From the NCBI RefSeq assembly GCF_015350975.1, contig NZ_JADKRX010000010.1:1-64000 (forward strand): a DNA stretch of 64,000 bases, written 5' to 3'. The notes under the pieces were generated by a model. That model searched no databases, was not told the origin of the DNA, and worked only from the letters and a program-made list of their open reading frames with translations. This document shows, one piece after another, positions 1 through 10,929 of the stretch. The DNA comes from Curtobacterium sp. VKM Ac-1395 (GTDB lineage Bacteria > Actinomycetota > Actinomycetes > Actinomycetales > Microbacteriaceae). How positions within the stretch are numbered: the stretch's first letter is position 1; each line of letters begins with the position of its first letter. Both the position numbers and the translations under genes were made by a program.

Positions 1-202
1 ACGAGGTCAATAAATTGGCATTGACAATGTGCACGCTGTTGAGTTCTCAAGGACCAGACGCACTCCCCGCTCGACCCATGAAGGATTCCGCCAGAGAGGC
101 ATTCGTTCTTGGTTTGACCACCGGTGTCGTCGAACCCTGAGGTACTTGTCGTACCAGCAGGTTCTGTGGCTCATCCCGTAGGAGAGAACCGGTGGAGTAG
201 TC
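1..202 (-). promoter_or_regulatory. 5' leader of an rRNA operon (16S gene lies off the left edge)
   Basis: No protein gene is credible here. Read on the minus strand, 31-52 gives CTTGAGAACTCAACAGCGTGC, a block I recognise from the pre-16S leaders of actinobacterial rRNA operons. It is followed by a GTCAAT...ATTGAC inverted repeat at about 7-25, as in pre-16S processing or antitermination regions. The local AT-richness and the promoters just upstream agree with this. tyrS next to the rRNA operon is a common arrangement in Microbacteriaceae (recalled, not checked). No part of the mature 16S sequence is inside the window, so the rRNA itself is inferred. Confidence 0.6.
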
Positions 203-231
203 ATCCTAGGCGTCGGAGCCGGTTGGCGCAA
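203..231 (-). promoter_or_regulatory. Putative rRNA promoter, proximal
   Basis: On the minus strand a -35 TTGCGC (226-231) and a -10 TAGGAT (203-208) are separated by exactly 17 nt. The promoter points left into the rRNA leader. It fits a sigma-A (RpoD/HrdB) type promoter. The transcription start is not determined. Confidence 0.55.
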
Positions 232-334
232 GGCCAGTTCCGAACTCCTGTGGAGGATGGTCCCGCTTGAGGGCCGACGTGCTCTGGGCTTTCGCTCCAG
301 CCGCTCCGCCGCACCTTTGGGGTGACGAGAGGAA

Positions 335-364
335 ACATTACGGGCGGATCGGCCAGAGCGCCAA
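335..364 (-). promoter_or_regulatory. Putative rRNA promoter, distal
   Basis: On the minus strand TTGGCG (359-364) and TAATGT (335-340) are 18 nt apart, about 130 nt upstream of the proximal promoter. Tandem promoters are usual for actinobacterial rRNA operons. This one is weaker by sequence than the 203-231 promoter. Confidence 0.35.
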
Positions 365-419
365 GCCAGGCCAGATCCCGGGCGTGTCGCATCGTGCAAC
401 ACGGGCGCCGGAACGCGAC

Positions 420-453
420 GAAGCCCGGTCTCCGCAAGGGAGAACCGGGCTTC
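420..453 (-). terminator. Terminator hairpin after tyrS
   Basis: Inverted repeat with arms GAAGCCCGGT(C)TC / GAGAACCGGGCTTC around a GCAAG loop, 14 nt past the tyrS stop. It would separate tyrS from the rRNA promoters downstream. There is no T-tract, which is usual in high-GC actinobacteria. Confidence 0.75.
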
Positions 454-466
454 GGACGGCTGGTGG

Positions 467-1783
467 TCAGGCGGTGAGCGTCACGCCGGCGAGGGTCTTC
501 TTGCCTCGGCGGACGACGAGCACTCCCCCGGGCAGAGCGAGATCGGCCAGCACCGCGGTCGGGTCCTCGGCTCGGGCGTTGTTCACGTAGACCCCGCCCT
601 GGTCGATCGCACGTCGGGCTTCCCCGAGGGACTTCACCAGCTCGGTCTCGACGAGGGCCTTCGCCAGGTCGTCACCCGGGTCGAGCGACACCGACCCCGG
701 GAGCTCGGCGATCGCAGACCGCAGGGTCTGGGCATCGAGGGCCTCGAGGTCCCCGTTGCCGAACAGCGCCGCCGACGCAGCGATCGCCGCCTGGGTTGCA
801 TCGACCCCGTGCACGAGCGAGGTGACCTCGAACGCCAGGGTCCGCTGGGCCTCTCGCCGGAAGGGCTCGTCGGCCACCGCCCGCTCGAGCCGTTCGATCT
901 CCGCCCTGGGCAGGAACGTGAACTCGCGCAGTCGGGCGATGACGTCAGCGTCCGCGGTGTTGAGCCAGAACTGGTACAGCGCGTACGGCGACGTCATCTC
1001 GGCATCGAGCCAGATCGCGTTGCCCTCGCTCTTGCCGAACTTGGTGCCGTCGGAGTTCGTGATCAGCGGGGTGCCGAGCGCGTGCACGGTCGCACCTTCG
1101 GCACGTCGGATCAGCTCCGTCCCCGACGTCAGGTTGCCCCACTGGTCGGAACCACCGGTCTGCAGCGTGCACCCGTACTGCAGGAAGAGCTCCCGGTAGT
1201 CGAGCCCCTGCAGGATCTGGTAGCTGAACTCCGTGTAGCTGATCCCCGCGTCCGAGTTCAGCCGTGCCGCGACGGCGTCCTTCTTGAGCATCGCGTTCAC
1301 GCGGAAGTACTTGCCGATGTCCCGGAGGAAGTCGATCGCCGACAGCGGCGACGTCCAGTCGAGGTTGTTCACGAGCCGCACGCCGTTGTCGCCGTCCGGA
1401 CTGAGGAACCGTGAGACCTGCTCCTGCAGGCGACTCACCCAGTTCGACACCGTCTCGCGGGTGTTCAGCGTGCGCTCAGCAGTCGGTCGAGGATCCCCGA
1501 TCAACCCGGTCGATCCCCCGACGAGCGCGAGTGGTCGGTGCCCCGCGAGCTGCAACCGCCGCATGGTCAGGAGCTGCAACAGGTTGCCGCAGTGGAGGGA
1601 CGGTGCCGTGGGGTCGAACCCGCAGTAGTAGGTGATCGGCTCGCCGTCGAGAGCTGCTTGCAGGGCGGTCTCGTCGGTCGAGACCTGCACCAGACCACGC
1701 CACTGCAGCTCGTCCCACACCGAGGCGAAGGTGGGGTCGTTCTGCTGGCGCGTCAGGACGTCGGGAGCGGGATCACTGGACAC
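467..1783 (-). CDS. tyrS: Tyrosyl-tRNA synthetase
   Basis: Charges tRNA-Tyr with tyrosine in the cytoplasm; a class I synthetase. The 438-residue protein has the HIGH-type signature as HCGN at about 64-67, the GGSDQWGN tyrosine/ATP pocket at 209-216, and the KMSKS loop as KFGKS at about 247-251. An S4 RNA-binding domain occupies roughly residues 370-438. Length is slightly above the usual 420, because of a short N-terminal extension. The GTG start at 1783 is preceded six nt upstream by TACGAT, so the transcript is probably leaderless. A strong hairpin follows the stop. Confidence 0.97.
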   Translation of the reverse strand: MSSDPAPDVLTRQQNDPTFASVWDELQWRGLVQVSTDETALQAALDGEPITYYCGFDPTAPSLHCGNLLQLLTMRRLQLAGHRPLALVGGSTGLIGDPRPTAERTLNTRETVSNWVSRLQEQVSRFLSPDGDNGVRLVNNLDWTSPLSAIDFLRDIGKYFRVNAMLKKDAVAARLNSDAGISYTEFSYQILQGLDYRELFLQYGCTLQTGGSDQWGNLTSGTELIRRAEGATVHALGTPLITNSDGTKFGKSEGNAIWLDAEMTSPYALYQFWLNTADADVIARLREFTFLPRAEIERLERAVADEPFRREAQRTLAFEVTSLVHGVDATQAAIAASAALFGNGDLEALDAQTLRSAIAELPGSVSLDPGDDLAKALVETELVKSLGEARRAIDQGGVYVNNARAEDPTAVLADLALPGGVLVVRRGKKTLAGVTLTA

Positions 1784-1789
1784 CGGTCC

Positions 1790-1795
1790 ATCGTA
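1790..1795 (-). promoter_or_regulatory. -10 box for leaderless tyrS
   Basis: TACGAT ends 6 nt before the tyrS GTG with no Shine-Dalgarno between, the spacing expected of a leaderless mRNA. It lies in the 75-nt mpg-tyrS gap, which also carries one copy of the recurring CGGGAGGCTCGG word (1837-1848). Confidence 0.45.
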
Positions 1796-1858
1796 GCGGC
1801 GGTCACCGACGCCGTCGGGTCGACGAGGAGCCCAGCCGGGAGGCTCGGTTCGGCCTGG

Positions 1859-4119
<2,261 letters not shown>

Positions 4120-5316
4120 TCAGTTCGCCAGGTCGCGGCGGGCGGAGATCTTGGACGGGAGCGACCAGATCTCGATGAAGCCCTTCGACAGCGACTGGTC
4201 GAACGTGTCGCCGGTGTCGTAGGTCGCGAGGTCGAAGTCGTACAGCGACTGCTCGCTGCGGCGACCGGTGACCGTGGCGCGACCGCCGTGCAGCTGCATG
4301 CGGATGTCGCCCGAGACGTACTGCTGGGTGTCGTTGATGAAGGCGTCGAGCGAGCGCTTGAGCCCACCGAACCAGAGCCCGTCGTAGACCAGGTCGGCCC
4401 ACTCGGACTCGACACCGCGCTTGTAGCGGTTCACGTCGCGCTCGAGGGTCAGGCTCTCGAGCTCCTCGTGCGCGGCGATGAGCGCCATCGCGGCCGGGGC
4501 CTCGTAGACCTCACGCGACTTGATGCCGACGAGACGGTCCTCGACGACGTCGATGCGGCCGACGCCGTGCTTGCCGGCGAGGGCGTTGAGCTCCTGCACG
4601 ATGCGCAGGACGCTGAACCGCTGGCCGTCGAGCGCCACCGGGATGCCCTGCTCGAACGTGATCGTGACCTCGTCGGCGTCGCGAGCGATCGCCGGGTCCT
4701 GCGTGTAGGCGTAGAGGTCCTCGATCGGGGCGTTCCACGGGTCCTCGAGGAACCCGGTCTCCACCGCGCGACCCCAGACGTTCTGGTCGATCGAGTACGG
4801 CGACTTCTTGCTCTGGAGGATCGGCAGGTCGTGCTCCTGCGCGTAGATGATCGCCTTGTCGCGGGTGAGCGCGAGGTCGCGGACCGGGGCGACGCTCGTC
4901 AGGTCGGGGGCGATCGCGGCGACGGCGGCCTCGAAGCGGACCTGGTCGTTGCCCTTGCCGGTGCAGCCGTGCGCGACGCTGTCGGCGCCGAGCTGCTTGG
5001 CGGTGAGGGCCAGGTGCTTCGCGATGAGCGGGCGGCTCAGCGCGGAGACCAGGGGGTAGCGCTTCTGGTAGAGCGCGTTCGCCTTGAGGGCGGGCACGAG
5101 GTAGTCGTCGGCGAACTCGTCCTTCGCGTCGATGACCACCGACTCCACCGCGCCGCAGTCGAGCGCGCGCTGCCGGATGGCCTCCATGTCCTCGCCACCC
5201 TGGCCGACGTCCACCGCCAGCGCGACGACCTCTTTGCCGGTGGCGTCCTTGAGCCAGCCGATGCCGACGGAGGTGTCGAGTCCTCCGGAGTACGCCAGTA
5301 CGACGCGGTCTGCCAT
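4120..5316 (-). CDS. argG: Argininosuccinate synthase
   Basis: Condenses citrulline and aspartate with ATP to argininosuccinate. The 398-residue length is typical. The N-terminal pyrophosphatase P-loop AYSGGLDTS is at 8-16; [13 protein letters not shown] (about 115-127) is the aspartate/citrulline pocket; [12 protein letters not shown] lies near residue 178. The start at 5316 is preceded by AGGAGACATCAC, a good ribosome site. argF ends only 28 nt upstream and no argR gene lies between them, unlike many actinobacterial arg operons. Confidence 0.98.
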   Translation of the reverse strand: MADRVVLAYSGGLDTSVGIGWLKDATGKEVVALAVDVGQGGEDMEAIRQRALDCGAVESVVIDAKDEFADDYLVPALKANALYQKRYPLVSALSRPLIAKHLALTAKQLGADSVAHGCTGKGNDQVRFEAAVAAIAPDLTSVAPVRDLALTRDKAIIYAQEHDLPILQSKKSPYSIDQNVWGRAVETGFLEDPWNAPIEDLYAYTQDPAIARDADEVTITFEQGIPVALDGQRFSVLRIVQELNALAGKHGVGRIDVVEDRLVGIKSREVYEAPAAMALIAAHEELESLTLERDVNRYKRGVESEWADLVYDGLWFGGLKRSLDAFINDTQQYVSGDIRMQLHGGRATVTGRRSEQSLYDFDLATYDTGDTFDQSLSKGFIEIWSLPSKISARRDLAN

Positions 5317-5344
5317 GTGATGTCTCCTAGGGGTGTTGGGGGGG

Positions 5345-6313
5345 TCAGTTGTCCGCGGCGGTGGCCGCGCTCGCGGTGGCCGCGCTCGCGGTGTTCGCGG
5401 CGAGGAGCCAGGCGAGCAGGGCCTTCTGGGCGTGGAGACGGTTCTCCGCCTCGTCCCAGATGATGCTCCGGGGACCGTCGATCACGTCGGCGGTCACCTC
5501 GTAGCCGCGGTCGGCCGGCAGGCAGTGCATGAACACGGCGTCGTCGGCGGCGTGGGCCATCATCGCGTCGTCGACGCGGTAGTCCGCGAAGGTGTCGAGG
5601 CGCTGCTGCTTCTCGTCCTCCTTGCCCATCGAGACCCACGTGTCGGTGACGACCACGTCGGCGCCGGCGACCGCGGCGACCGGGTCGGTCACGACGAGCA
5701 CCGAACCGCCGGTCTCGGCGGCGCGCTGCTCGGCGTCCGTGACCACCTGCGGGGTGGGAGAGAACGCGCTCGGGGAGCCGACGCGCACGTGCATGCCAGC
5801 CGTCGCGCAGGCCAGCAGGTACGAGTGCGCCATGTTGCTCGCACCGTCGCCGACGAACGCGATGGTCTGTCCGGCGAGGGCGCCGCGGTGCTCGCGGATG
5901 GTGAGCAGGTCCGCGAGGAGCTGGCAGGGGTGGAAGTCGTCGGAGAGCGCGTTCACGACGGGCACGGACGTGCTCGCGGCCATCTCCTCGAGCCCGGCCT
6001 GGCCGTAGGTGCGCCACACGATCGCCGACACCATGCGCTCCAGCACCCGGGCGGTGTCGGACGGGGTCTCCTTGCCGCCGAGCTGGCTGTTGGCGGTCGA
6101 GATGATGAGCGGGCTGCCGCCGAGGTCGCTGATGCCGACGTGGAAGGACACCCGCGTGCGGGTCGACGACTTGTCGAAGATCACGGCGACGCTCTGCGGG
6201 CCGGCGAGGGGCTTCGCACCCCAGCGGTCACGCTTCATCTCGACGGCGAGGTCGAGGATCGCGGACTGCTCGGCCTGGGTCAGGTCGTCGTCGCGGAGGA
6301 AGTGGCGGGTCAT
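5345..6313 (-). CDS. argF: Ornithine carbamoyltransferase
   Basis: Makes citrulline from ornithine and carbamoyl phosphate. The 322-residue protein has the carbamoyl-phosphate motif SSTRTR at 49-54, HPCQ at 128-131, and the ornithine loop at 263-270. That loop reads HCLPADRG where most family members have HCLPAHRG or HCLPAYRG. The ATG at 6313 overlaps the argD stop as ATGA. The last 15 residues are an Ala/Ser/Thr-rich tail. Anabolic assignment rests on its place in the operon. Confidence 0.97.
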   Translation of the reverse strand: MTRHFLRDDDLTQAEQSAILDLAVEMKRDRWGAKPLAGPQSVAVIFDKSSTRTRVSFHVGISDLGGSPLIISTANSQLGGKETPSDTARVLERMVSAIVWRTYGQAGLEEMAASTSVPVVNALSDDFHPCQLLADLLTIREHRGALAGQTIAFVGDGASNMAHSYLLACATAGMHVRVGSPSAFSPTPQVVTDAEQRAAETGGSVLVVTDPVAAVAGADVVVTDTWVSMGKEDEKQQRLDTFADYRVDDAMMAHAADDAVFMHCLPADRGYEVTADVIDGPRSIIWDEAENRLHAQKALLAWLLAANTASAATASAATAADN

Positions 6314-7536
6314 GCGGGGGTCTCCTGGTGGGCGCCCTCGACGGACGCCATGCTCTGGGCGAGGATCGCGAGGAACTCGTCGATCTCGGCGTCGGTGACG
6401 ATGAGCGGCGGCGCGATGCGCAGGCTCGACTCGTTCGGGGCGTTGACGATGAGGCCGCGTTCGAGCGCGGCCGCGGCGATCGCGGCTGCGACGGGCAGGT
6501 GCAGCCCGACGCCGATCAGGAGCCCGGTCCCCCGGACCTCTTCCACGAGCGGCGAGTGGAGCGCACTGATGCCACTGCGGATCCGCTCGCCCTTGGTGAC
6601 GGCCCCCTCGACGAGCCCGGCGGACTCGATCTCGGTGAGCACGGCGTTCGCGACGCGGGTGCCGAGCGGGTTGCCGCCGAAGGTCGAGCCGTGCTGGCCC
6701 GCGGAGAACAGGTCGGACGCCCACCCGAAGGTCACGAGCGCACCGATCGGGAAGCCACCGGCGATGCCCTTGGCGACCGTGATGGCGTCCGGGACGATGC
6801 CGTACTGCTGGAAGGCGAACCACGAACCGGTCCGACCGACACCGGTCTGGATCTCGTCGAGGACGAGGAGCGCACCGTGCTGCTCGGTCAGGCGCCGGGC
6901 CGCGGCGAGGAAGCCCTCGGGCAGGTCGACCACGCCGGCCTCGCCCTTGATCGGCTCGATGAACAGCGCCGCGACGGTGTCGTCGATCGCGTGCTCGAGT
7001 GCGTCGATCGAGGTGTCGATGTGCTCGACGCCCGGGATCATCGGCAGGAAGTCCTCCTGCAGCGCGGGCTTGCCGGTGAGCGCGAGCGACCCCATCGTGC
7101 GGCCGTGGAAGGCCTGCTTCAGCGCGAGGATGCGGGTCTTCCGGCCGTCGGCACCACGGTTCAGGCGCGCGAGCTTGAAGGCGGCCTCGTTGGCTTCTGC
7201 TCCGGAGTTGCCGAAGTACACGCGGCCGGCGTCACCGGCCCCGGAGATGCGCTTGAGGCGTTCGGCGAGCTCGAGCTGGGGCGGGGTCGCGAAGTAGTTC
7301 GAGACGTGCACGAGCTTCGCTGCCTGGTCGCTGATGGCCTCGACCAGGGCCGGGTGGGCGTGGCCGAGGGAGTTCACGGCGATGCCGGCGAGGAAGTCGA
7401 GGTACTCGTTGCCGTCCACGTCCCAGACACGGCAGCCCTGACCGCGCTCGAGCATGATCTTCGGCGGCGTCAGGGATCGCATGAGCGACGCCCCGAACCG
7501 GTCGTTCCAGGTCTCGGTCTGCGTCTCGGTGCTCAC
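6310..7536 (-). CDS. argD: Acetylornithine aminotransferase
   Basis: PLP-dependent class III aminotransferase that converts N-acetylglutamate semialdehyde to N-acetylornithine. The 408-residue protein has the pyridoxal lysine at about K256 in AITVAKGIAGG, preceded by LDEIQTGVGRTG at 226-237. FGNSGAEANEAA near 108 binds the cofactor phosphate. The GTG start at 7536 overlaps the argB stop (GTGA), giving coupled translation. The open frame extends upstream inside argB but without homology. Confidence 0.97.
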   Translation of the reverse strand: MSTETQTETWNDRFGASLMRSLTPPKIMLERGQGCRVWDVDGNEYLDFLAGIAVNSLGHAHPALVEAISDQAAKLVHVSNYFATPPQLELAERLKRISGAGDAGRVYFGNSGAEANEAAFKLARLNRGADGRKTRILALKQAFHGRTMGSLALTGKPALQEDFLPMIPGVEHIDTSIDALEHAIDDTVAALFIEPIKGEAGVVDLPEGFLAAARRLTEQHGALLVLDEIQTGVGRTGSWFAFQQYGIVPDAITVAKGIAGGFPIGALVTFGWASDLFSAGQHGSTFGGNPLGTRVANAVLTEIESAGLVEGAVTKGERIRSGISALHSPLVEEVRGTGLLIGVGLHLPVAAAIAAAALERGLIVNAPNESSLRIAPPLIVTDAEIDEFLAILAQSMASVEGAHQETPA

Positions 7537-8543
7537 CGTGCGGTTCCCTTCGTCTGCGTGGTGTCGTGGGTCACTGCCGGACCGCGTCGGCCGATCTCGG
7601 CGTGCGTGTTCTGGTTCTCGGTGCGCCTGCTCGGGTCCGGGATGACCTCGGTGCCCGCGCCGCGCAGGGTGAAGACCTCGAGCAGGATCGAGTGCGGGAT
7701 GCGGCCGTCGATGATCGTCGCCCCGCCGACCCCGCCGACCACGGCGTCGAGGCACGCAGTCATCTTCGGGATCATCCCCGACTCGAGCGACGGCAGGAGC
7801 TCGCGGAGTTCCTCGACCGCGATGAGGTCGATGAGCGAGTCGCGGTCGGGCCAGTTGCGGTACAGCCCGGGGACGTCGGTCAGCATCAGCAGCTTCGACG
7901 CGCCCAGGGCGATCGCGAGTGCGGCTGCCGCGGCGTCGGCGTTCACGTTCAGCGCCTGGTCGTGGTCGGCGTCGTCGATCGCGATGCTCGACACGACCGG
8001 GATCTGGTTCGCCCGGATGGCCGCGAGGACACCGGACGGGTCGACGTGCGTGATGTCGCCGACGTGGCCGAGGTCGAAGTGCTCGCCGTCGACGACCACG
8101 CCCTTCTGCTCGCCGGTGAACAGCGAGCCGCCGTCACCGAACACGCCGACACCGATGCCGTCGCCGTGCTCGTTCATCAGGTCGACGATCTCGCGGTTGA
8201 CCTCGCCGGCCAGGACGTCGCGGACGACGGTGATCGCCTCGGTCGTAGTGACGCGGTAGCCGCCGCGGAACTCGGACTCGATGCCCTGTTCCTTCAGCGC
8301 GGCGGAGATCTGCGGACCGCCGCCGTGCACCACGACGGGATGCAGGCCCGCGTAGCGGAGGTAGACCATGTCCTCGGCGAAGGCCCGCTTGAGGTCGTCG
8401 TTGACCATGGCGTTGCCGCCGAACTTGACGACGACGATCTTGCCGGAGAAGCGCTTCAGCCAGGGCAGGGACTCGATGAGCGTCGCGGCCTTGACGGCGG
8501 CGAGCTCGTGCTCGTGCTGCTTGGTCTGGGTGTCGTCGGCCAT
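7533..8543 (-). CDS. argB: Acetylglutamate kinase
   Basis: Phosphorylates N-acetylglutamate, the committed and usually arginine-inhibited step. The 336-residue protein has the amino-acid-kinase nucleotide loop VVVKFGGNAM at 37-46, VVHGGGPQI near 78-86 for substrate, and GVGGATIIDGRIPHS toward the C-terminus. The terminal 35 residues after the kinase fold are a polar extension absent from most homologues. The ATG at 8543 shares its last base with the argJ stop (TGATG), so translation is coupled to argJ. Confidence 0.97.
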   Translation of the reverse strand: MADDTQTKQHEHELAAVKAATLIESLPWLKRFSGKIVVVKFGGNAMVNDDLKRAFAEDMVYLRYAGLHPVVVHGGGPQISAALKEQGIESEFRGGYRVTTTEAITVVRDVLAGEVNREIVDLMNEHGDGIGVGVFGDGGSLFTGEQKGVVVDGEHFDLGHVGDITHVDPSGVLAAIRANQIPVVSSIAIDDADHDQALNVNADAAAAALAIALGASKLLMLTDVPGLYRNWPDRDSLIDLIAVEELRELLPSLESGMIPKMTACLDAVVGGVGGATIIDGRIPHSILLEVFTLRGAGTEVIPDPSRRTENQNTHAEIGRRGPAVTHDTTQTKGTAR

Positions 8544-9760
8544 CAGCTGGAGTACGCGCTGTTCTCGTGGACGTAGTCGTGCGTCAGGTCGTTCGTCAGG
8601 ATGGTCGCCGAGTACGGCCCCACCCCGAGGTCGATGAGCACGTCGGTGTCGCGCGGGGTGAGGTCGACCTCGTCGATCGGACGGTCGGGCGCACCCGCGT
8701 GGCACACCCGCACGCCGTTCATCGAGACGTCCACCGCGTAGGGGTCGAACTCGGCGTCGGTCGTGCCGATCGCCGCGAGCACCCGGCCCCAGTTGGGGTC
8801 GTTGCCGAACACGGCCGCCTTGAACAGGTTGTTCCGGGCGACGCTGCGGCCGACCGTGACGGCGTCGTCCTCGGACGCGGCGTTCACGACGTGGATCGCG
8901 ATGTCGTGGCTGGCGCCCTCGGCGTCCTGCTGCAGCTGGCGGGCCAGGTCGGCGCAGACGACGGTGAGGGCCTCCTGGAAGTCGCCGACCTCCGGCGTCA
9001 CGCCGGACGCGCCGGAGGACATCAGCACCACGGTGTCGTTCGTCGACATGCAGCCGTCGGAGTCGACGCGGTCGAAGGTGACCCGGGTGGCTGCCCGGAG
9101 GGCCTGGTCGAGCTCGTCGGAGGTGAGGAGCGCGTCGGTCGTGATCACGACGAGCATCGTCGCGAGCCCCGGCGCGAGCATGCCCGCGCCCTTGGCCATG
9201 CCGCCGACGGTCCAGCCGTCCTCGGTCACCACCGACTGCTTGGCCCGGGTGTCCGTCGTCATGATCGCGGCGGCCGCGTCCGGGCCGCCGGTCTCGGACA
9301 GCGCGTCGGTGGTGAGTGCGACGCCGTGCAGGACGTGGTCGCGGAACGTCTGGTCACCGCGGCCGATGAGACCGGTCGAACAGACGACGACGTCCCCGGC
9401 ACCGATGCCGAGCGCGTCGCCCACGGCCTCGGCCGTCATGTGGGTCGTCTGGAACCCGAACGCGCCGGTGAAGCAGTTCGCGCCGCCCGAGTTCAGGAAG
9501 ACCGCCCGTGCCACCCCGTCGCCGACGACCTGGCGCGACCAGATGACGGGGTGCGCCTGGGCGCGGTTGCTGGTGAAGACGGCGGCGACCGCGGACTCGG
9601 GGCCGTCGTTCACGACGAGGGCCACGTCGGGCGTGCCGCTCGCCTTCAGCCCGGCGGTGGCGCCGGCGGCCCGGAAGCCCGCTGCTGCGGTGACGCCCTG
9701 GCCGTCGGTCGGGGCCTGGAGGCTCGGTGCGGCCTGGTCCTGCTGGTTCGCTTCGGTCAC
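8543..9760 (-). CDS. argJ: Glutamate N-acetyltransferase / amino-acid N-acetyltransferase
   Basis: Transfers acetyl from N-acetylornithine to glutamate, giving the cyclic arginine pathway. The 405-residue precursor carries the self-cleavage motif [14 protein letters not shown]; the nucleophilic threonine is about T201 and would become the N-terminus of the beta chain. [14 protein letters not shown] lies downstream in the beta chain. The GTG start at 9760 overlaps the argC stop (GTGA). About 20 unconserved residues precede the family core. Whether it is mono- or bifunctional cannot be told from sequence alone; no separate argA was seen in the window. Confidence 0.96.
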   Translation of the reverse strand: MTEANQQDQAAPSLQAPTDGQGVTAAAGFRAAGATAGLKASGTPDVALVVNDGPESAVAAVFTSNRAQAHPVIWSRQVVGDGVARAVFLNSGGANCFTGAFGFQTTHMTAEAVGDALGIGAGDVVVCSTGLIGRGDQTFRDHVLHGVALTTDALSETGGPDAAAAIMTTDTRAKQSVVTEDGWTVGGMAKGAGMLAPGLATMLVVITTDALLTSDELDQALRAATRVTFDRVDSDGCMSTNDTVVLMSSGASGVTPEVGDFQEALTVVCADLARQLQQDAEGASHDIAIHVVNAASEDDAVTVGRSVARNNLFKAAVFGNDPNWGRVLAAIGTTDAEFDPYAVDVSMNGVRVCHAGAPDRPIDEVDLTPRDTDVLIDLGVGPYSATILTNDLTHDYVHENSAYSS

Positions 9761-10854
9761 GGTGCGACTCCGTCCACGCTGAGGCCGAGGGTCTCCGGCA
9801 GTCCGAGTGCGATGTTCGCCGACTGGACGGCTGCACCGCCGGTGCCCTTGGCGAGGTTGTCGAGCGCCGTCACCGCGACGACGCGTCCGGCCGCTTCGTC
9901 GACGGTCACGCCGATGAGCGCCGTGTTCGCGCCGATGGTGTCCGCGACCCGGGGGAACTGGCCCTCTGGCAAGAGGTGCACGAAGGGCTCGTCCGCGTAG
10001 GCCTGTTCCCAGGCGAGGCGGACGTCCCGCGCGCTGACGCCCGGCGCGAGCTTGGCGGTGGTGGTCGCGAGGATGCCGCGCGACATCGGCACGAGCACCG
10101 GGGTGAAGGAGATCGTGACGTCCGGAGCACCCGCGACCCGCAGGTTCTGCTGGATCTCCGGGACGTGCCGGTGCTTCCCGCCGACGGCGTAGGCGCTCGC
10201 GGAGCCCATGATCTCGGCCGCCAGGTAGGTCGGCTCGAGCTTCTTGCCGGCACCGGACGGCCCGACGCTGAGCACCGCGACGATGTCGTCGCCGTGCACG
10301 AGCCCGGCCTGGATGCCCGGCTGGATGCCGAGCGTGATCGCCGTCACGTTGCACCCGGGGACCGCGATGCGCTTGGTCGACGCGAGTTCGGTCCGTTGCC
10401 GGCTCTGCGCGACGATGTCGTCGACGTCGCGCCACTCGTCCGCCGAACCCGGGGTCGGCGCCGCGTGCAGGAGCTCGGGCAGCCCGTAGGTCCACGCCCC
10501 GTGGTACTCGCCACCGTAGAAGGTGTCCCACGCTGCCGGGTCCGTCAGCCGGTGGTCGGCGCCGCAGTCCACCACGAGGGTGTCGTCGTCGAGCTCCGCC
10601 GTGATGGCTCCGGACTGTCCGTGCGGCAACGCCAGGAAGACGACGTCGTGTCCACGCAGCGTCTCCGCCGTCGTCTCGACCAGGGTCAGGTGCGACAGCG
10701 ACCGGAGGTGCGGCTGCGTCGCGACGAGCGGCTGCCCGGCGTTCGAGAACGCGGTGACCGTCCTGACGTCGAACTCGGGATGAGCGGAGAGGATGCGCAG
10801 CAGCTCACCACCCGCGTAGCCACTGGCTCCCGCCACGGCGACGGATACGGACAT
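9757..10854 (-). CDS. argC: N-acetyl-gamma-glutamyl-phosphate reductase
   Basis: NADPH-dependent reduction of N-acetylglutamyl phosphate to the semialdehyde. The 365-residue protein starts with a Rossmann motif ([15 protein letters not shown], 7-21) and has the catalytic cysteine at about C168 in [10 protein letters not shown]. First gene of the arg cluster; its start follows GAAGGTGGAATCCC. Only 75 nt separate it from pheT, and I saw neither a clear terminator nor a convincing ARG box there. Confidence 0.97.
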   Translation of the reverse strand: MSVSVAVAGASGYAGGELLRILSAHPEFDVRTVTAFSNAGQPLVATQPHLRSLSHLTLVETTAETLRGHDVVFLALPHGQSGAITAELDDDTLVVDCGADHRLTDPAAWDTFYGGEYHGAWTYGLPELLHAAPTPGSADEWRDVDDIVAQSRQRTELASTKRIAVPGCNVTAITLGIQPGIQAGLVHGDDIVAVLSVGPSGAGKKLEPTYLAAEIMGSASAYAVGGKHRHVPEIQQNLRVAGAPDVTISFTPVLVPMSRGILATTTAKLAPGVSARDVRLAWEQAYADEPFVHLLPEGQFPRVADTIGANTALIGVTVDEAAGRVVAVTALDNLAKGTGGAAVQSANIALGLPETLGLSVDGVAP

Positions 10855-10929
10855 GGGATTCCACCTTCGGTCGGACTGTTCGTCGAGGATCTGAGGCGGC
10901 GGCCCCGGGCGGTGCTGGTCCCAGTGGGA

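Noticed and set aside
10855..10929. ARG boxes and a terminator between pheT and argC
   Set aside because: I found no pair of AT-rich imperfect palindromes and no stable hairpin; read-through from pheT cannot be excluded.
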